From NCBI GenBank assembly GCA_964542255.1, contig CAZITV010000028.1:1-18920 (forward strand): a stretch of DNA of 18,920 nt, in the 5' to 3' direction. The DNA comes from CAYMSF01 sp964542255. GTDB lineage: Bacteria > Verrucomicrobiota > Lentisphaeria > Victivallales > Victivallaceae. The notes under the pieces were generated by a model that saw nothing but the letters and a program-made list of their open reading frames with translations, was not told where the DNA came from and made no database searches. Below, in pieces: positions 15,664 to 18,920 of this stretch (positions within the stretch are counted from its first letter, which is position 1; each line of letters starts with the position of its first letter). The position numbers and the translations under genes are program-made.

Positions 15664-16857
15664 TTAACCGTACGTACCAAATCCAAAAAACCAATATTTT
15701 TTTGCATAGCGGTAAAGCCAGTTTTTTTCAGGTATTTCTTTACCTGGCAAATGATGGCAGATCATCGAACTTCTTCTTGCCAGTTCATCCATTCCGCAAT
15801 TTCTGCCGCTGCAATCGTAAACGTGGTTTATTTCTAAAAATTTTTTTAACTCATGCGGATACTCCATCAGCACACATCCCCGCGTAGTTTGCGCAGCAAA
15901 TCGACGCATTGCGTCCATAAAACCATTTTTATTGATTTTTTCACTCAGTGCATTTCCGTCACCAATATTTGCAACGGCAAATTGAATTGGCGGGCAGAAT
16001 TCAATATCACCTCCCGGTCCAATATGAATACTTAGCCCCATTGCGCCGGGGCATAACGCGTTGCCATCAGCATCCCAGTAAGCATCAACAATAATTAATG
16101 GAACCTTGCCGCGAAGCTCCACAATCAAGCGCCTTAACTCCAAAATTTGGTCTTCCGTGAGCGCCAGTTCTGGACATGCATTTTGCCCGGATGGGCGGTA
16201 AATATAATACCAAAGATAATGCACCCCTCTGCTAACTAACATTTTAGCAAAAGTGACATTAACCAAATCAGAAAAATTGGATTTACATATACTTGCTGCA
16301 ACTCCAGTAAAAAGACCATTATTAACACATGAATCGATTCCATTAACCGCCCTTGCGAAAACATTGTCGCCACCACGTCTAATATCGCTGGCACTGGCTA
16401 ATCCTTCAATGCTGATCAGCGGAGTAACGTTACCCAATTTACGCAATTTATCAGTAATCTCATCACATAATAGTGTACCATTTGTAAAAAGCTGAAAATA
16501 ACAATCAGGATGAGCTGCAATTATTTCAAATAATTGTGGATATAGCAATGGTTCACCACCAAGCAATCCAAAAAAGAACGATCCATTCGTATTAGCTTCT
16601 TTAATTATGTTATTTACTTGTTCCGTACCAAGTTCACGTGCTGGATGACTCTGCGACACCCAGCAACCTTGACAAGAAAGATTGCAACGGTCAGTTAAGG
16701 AAAGCATAATAAAAGCCGGAAAAAATTTCCCTTTACTTTGACGCTGTTCGAACCGTATTATGGCCATCCTCCCCTTCCAACAAAAATTATAGAGCAGTTT
16801 CCATAAACATTTTGCCGGAAGCTTACTAACGATACGGTATATAATTTTTAATATCAT
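15664..16857 (-). CDS. Radical SAM protein with SPASM-like C-terminal cysteines
   Basis: The protein has 397 residues. The radical SAM cluster motif is DRCNLSCQGCW, with C58-x3-C62-x2-C65; GGEPLLYP (100-107) and LFTNGTLL (123-130) complete the SAM-binding pattern. C-terminal cysteines at 269, 288, 328, 349, 354 and 367, in CPGAMG, FCPPIQFAVANIGDG, RGCV and CSGRNC, look like one or two extra Fe-S clusters of SPASM type. The first 45 residues are basic and hydrophobic (LPAKCLWKLLYNFCWKGR), which suggests membrane contact. Such enzymes use a 5'-deoxyadenosyl radical to modify peptides, lipids or cofactors. No precursor peptide gene is visible nearby, and both neighbours are a ferredoxin and a terpenoid enzyme, so a lipid or terpenoid substrate is the better guess. 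It lies 17 bases after the ferredoxin gene. Confidence 0.9.
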   Translation of the reverse strand: MILKIIYRIVSKLPAKCLWKLLYNFCWKGRMAIIRFEQRQSKGKFFPAFIMLSLTDRCNLSCQGCWVSQSHPARELGTEQVNNIIKEANTNGSFFFGLLGGEPLLYPQLFEIIAAHPDCYFQLFTNGTLLCDEITDKLRKLGNVTPLISIEGLASASDIRRGGDNVFARAVNGIDSCVNNGLFTGVAASICKSNFSDLVNVTFAKMLVSRGVHYLWYYIYRPSGQNACPELALTEDQILELRRLIVELRGKVPLIIVDAYWDADGNALCPGAMGLSIHIGPGGDIEFCPPIQFAVANIGDGNALSEKINKNGFMDAMRRFAAQTTRGCVLMEYPHELKKFLEINHVYDCSGRNCGMDELARRSSMICHHLPGKEIPEKNWLYRYAKKYWFFGFGTYG

Positions 16858-16874
16858 AATATTATGTGCCTGAA

Positions 16875-17564
16875 TTAATCACGAAATAATTTTCTCTTTT
16901 GTTGCTTACGAACTTCCAATAATTGGCGCAAATTGCCAGATTCTGTCCGTATTTTCATGATGTGCTCAGGCTCAACTTTGGCGCCGTTAATTGGAACCAA
17001 GTCAGATTTTGGAAAAATTATTGCTTGAAATGGACAAATTCTTGCACAAGCAGGACAGTTATTTTTACAATTTGCCGGATTTACTACACAGACCTGTCCG
17101 TCTTGAATAGAATAAACTCCGAAAAGACAAAAATCTGCACACTTACGGCAATTTGCACATCGTTTACGATCAATCACGGGGTACCAGGCGGGCCAACCGG
17201 CATCAATCTCGGGAAAAGAAATATCAGCAAATTCATCGGTCAGGGCAAGTCCAGAGGCAGCGAGCTGTTCCGGTGCAAATTTATCTCGCAACGACAATAC
17301 AAAATCAGGAATATTTGCATTGGCTGCGGTAAATAAGGCTTCTATTGCACGCGGCTTACAACCAGCGAATAAAACCGGTTCTTCGCCAAAGGTCAGCGCC
17401 TGAAGTTGTTCAGGATTTTTTGCGGTCATATAGCAGCAATCTGAAACTATGATTAGAGGGATTTTAGATTTTTGTGCTGCGGCAACAAATTGCCGGATGT
17501 TATCATCTGGCAGTAGGCGCCGTTCAGCACATACACAAACAATAATTTTGCGCCACTTTAGCAT
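16875..17564 (-). CDS. 2[4Fe-4S] ferredoxin with HdrA-like N-terminal domain
   Basis: The protein has 229 residues. The C-terminal half binds two clusters: RCANCRKCADFC with C136, C139, C142 and C146, and NCKNNCPACARICP with C166, C170, C173 and C177. The second has a three-residue first spacer, as in some bacterial ferredoxins. The N-terminal 90 residues contain VCVCAERRLLPDDNIRQFV, IIVSDCCYM and VLFAGCKPRAIEALF. This order of C-x-C, then a Cys, then an A/G-C-x-P-R loop recalls the N-terminal domain of heterodisulfide reductase subunit A, although the flavin domain of HdrA is missing. It probably passes low-potential electrons to the radical SAM protein encoded 17 bases downstream, or to the DUF116 domain. 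AGG lies about seven bases before the ATG. A 52-base gap separates it from the PQQ-repeat gene. Confidence 0.87.
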   Translation of the reverse strand: MLKWRKIIVCVCAERRLLPDDNIRQFVAAAQKSKIPLIIVSDCCYMTAKNPEQLQALTFGEEPVLFAGCKPRAIEALFTAANANIPDFVLSLRDKFAPEQLAASGLALTDEFADISFPEIDAGWPAWYPVIDRKRCANCRKCADFCLFGVYSIQDGQVCVVNPANCKNNCPACARICPFQAIIFPKSDLVPINGAKVEPEHIMKIRTESGNLRQLLEVRKQQKRKLFRD

Positions 17565-17616
17565 GCTTAGCCTGAATATTCAATGGTTGCGTTACGGCAA
17601 AATAGCTGGCAGAAAA

Positions 17617-18807
17617 TCATTTTGCACTCAAGCAAACCAACTCGCCTTTATCGCTTCGGCAGTAGATTTTGCCATCTGCCAACACTGGCATAGTCCAACA
17701 TTTACCACCGCTAATAACCTTTACAGATGCGATGACTTCACATTTTCCTTGTGCCGGATTTATCAGATTAAGAACACCATTTTCTTCAAGATACAATAGT
17801 TCTTGCCCAACTTGTATTATATTGCCAAATTTAAGCTTGTTTTTAGTAATTAACTTACCATCGCTCACGGCAATTGAAGAAAGCAGTCCACTGCCAGCAT
17901 TGCCGCTAACCCCGTAAACGACACCATCAATCAATAGAGGTGTAGAAAAATGACAACACATATCTGTGCTTTCCCATACTTTTATAAGCGATGAACCATC
18001 GAAAGCAAGCAAAGCGGCGCCATGGTTGTAAGCAGATGAAATTATAATTTTTCTGCCTGAATCAATAATAATCGGGTCTGCTGCATTTACATTGTATTTT
18101 GTCAACCACTCATACGAGGCAATTTTCTGACCATTCTTAGCATCAATTATATTTAAAGACTTTTCATTAAACATCGCCAGCAAATCACGACCATTAAAAT
18201 TAAATACAACAGGGGTTGAGTAGTTGCAAACACCTTCGCTTTTCCATATTTCCTTACCGGTCGCAGCGTCAAACACCATGCCGTTCTCGCCCAAATTAAC
18301 ATAAATATTGCCATTATGCAGTAAAGCCGATGAAGATATCCCCCATATCAAATTTTTAACTCCACCAGAAACAAGTTTTTTATGCTCCCAGACTACTTTA
18401 CCATCGGCAAGATTCAAACAAATCAAGTCGCCGTCAATGCTCAGCATATAAACATTTTTACCATCAGTTACAGGCGTTGCCCTGGTTCCAGGATAACTTT
18501 TATTGATTCTGGACGGATAAGAATACTGCCATATAACCTTGCCGCTATTAGCATCAAGACAGTATATCGTATCACTATCCACAGAACTTCCAGCGGTAAA
18601 AACCTTGCCCTGATATACAGTTACAGCCGAATAACCATTGCCAACCTGCACACGCCAAAGAGGTGTTTTAGCAGCAAAAGTCTTAGCATCTACAGTCTCT
18701 GATGTTGCACCATTAAAATTAGCACCGCGCCATTGGGGCCAGTCAACTGCTGATACATTTATCAATCCCAAAACCAATATAACCATCGCAAATATATATT
18801 TTTTCAT
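17617..18807 (-). CDS. Secreted PQQ-repeat beta-propeller protein
   Basis: The product has 396 residues with a clear signal peptide (MKKYIFAMVILVLGLINVSA) followed by DWPQWRGANFNGATSE, a mature end typical of PVC-phylum propeller proteins. Repeats of the PQQ_2/PQQ_3 kind fill the rest: IYCLDANSGKVIWQYSYP, LICLNLADGKVVWEHKK, VFDAATGKEIWKSEG, LNIIDAKNGQKIASYEW, LLAFDGSSLIKVWES and SIAVSDGKLITKNK, with a final strand near KGELVCLSAK. It should fold as a seven- or eight-bladed propeller in the periplasm. I see no dehydrogenase motifs, so PQQ binding is not implied; many such proteins are scaffolds. A start nine bases further up (18816) is possible, but the ATG at 18807 has GGATGAG in front. It is the first gene after the operon promoter. 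Its link to the terpenoid genes is by position only. Confidence 0.87.
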   Translation of the reverse strand: MKKYIFAMVILVLGLINVSAVDWPQWRGANFNGATSETVDAKTFAAKTPLWRVQVGNGYSAVTVYQGKVFTAGSSVDSDTIYCLDANSGKVIWQYSYPSRINKSYPGTRATPVTDGKNVYMLSIDGDLICLNLADGKVVWEHKKLVSGGVKNLIWGISSSALLHNGNIYVNLGENGMVFDAATGKEIWKSEGVCNYSTPVVFNFNGRDLLAMFNEKSLNIIDAKNGQKIASYEWLTKYNVNAADPIIIDSGRKIIISSAYNHGAALLAFDGSSLIKVWESTDMCCHFSTPLLIDGVVYGVSGNAGSGLLSSIAVSDGKLITKNKLKFGNIIQVGQELLYLEENGVLNLINPAQGKCEVIASVKVISGGKCWTMPVLADGKIYCRSDKGELVCLSAK

Positions 18808-18867
18808 TATGCTCATCCATTTTTATTGGCAACTATTTGACGTGAAACACAAAATATGAACTGCTTT

Positions 18868-18896
18868 AAGATATTATTCAAGTCACTAATTGTCAA
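18868..18896 (-). promoter_or_regulatory. Promoter of the terpenoid operon
   Basis: On the minus strand a perfect TTGACA (18891-18896) is followed after 17 bases by TATCTT (18868-18873), about 60-90 bases before the PQQ-repeat gene. The six genes down to 11357 are separated by at most 52 bases, so this may drive all of them. The window ends 24 bases upstream, so operator sites further out cannot be judged. Confidence 0.6.
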
Positions 18897-18920
18897 GGTG
18901 TCAAAGAACAGTGCAGCGTT

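Noticed and set aside
16923..17336. 137-codon plus-strand open frame with many cysteines
   Set aside because: It is antisense to the ferredoxin; its composition mirrors the Cys-rich gene on the other strand.
17617..18807. PQQ-dependent dehydrogenase
   Set aside because: The repeats are propeller-type, but the protein is too short and lacks recognisable active-site motifs of quinoprotein dehydrogenases.

Overview
The window is AT-rich and every gene I can support lies on the minus strand, so transcription runs from high to low coordinates. The organism is probably a bacterium of the PVC superphylum, most likely Lentisphaerota or a relative. The clues are a secreted PQQ-repeat protein whose mature end reads DWPQWRG, a style common in Planctomycetes and Lentisphaerota, an AT-rich genome, and several hydrophobic orphan proteins. 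This placement is inference. I see no tRNA, rRNA, CRISPR array, intact insertion sequence or phage gene.

Region A (4661 down to 159) is one compact run of six genes: a RicT/YaaT-type PSP1 protein, an HExxH membrane protein, a Nif3-family dinuclear-metal protein, a small lipoprotein, the nucleoside phosphorylase PpnP and a membrane-anchored protein of unknown function. Upstream of it lies about 790 bases without a convincing gene.

Region B (9422 down to 5453) is a three-gene glycosylation operon: a polytopic PMT/ArnT-type glycosyltransferase, a methyltransferase fused to a DPM1-like GT2 glycosyltransferase, and a second methyltransferase. In these families the GT2 enzyme loads a sugar onto polyprenyl phosphate and the membrane enzyme uses that lipid-linked sugar as donor, so the three probably work in sequence on a cell-envelope target.

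Region C (10954 down to 9713) is a single orphan gene with a duplicated winged-helix-like domain and a coiled coil. A good promoter lies about 270 bases upstream, so its leader would be long.

Region D (18807 down to 11357) is the most interesting part: six genes behind a consensus-like promoter. They encode an exported PQQ-propeller protein, a 2[4Fe-4S] ferredoxin with an HdrA-like N-terminal domain, a radical SAM/SPASM-type protein, a DUF116 domain fused to a trans-polyprenyl diphosphate synthase, a single-domain prenyltransferase-fold (GGF-repeat) protein and a squalene-hopene-cyclase-like enzyme with an intact DxDD acid motif. I read this as a candidate terpenoid pathway in which a chain is built, cyclised by protonation, and then altered by Fe-S/radical chemistry. 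Neither the substrate nor the product can be named from sequence. No squalene synthase genes (HpnCDE or SQS) are in the window, so a standard hopanoid route is not shown.
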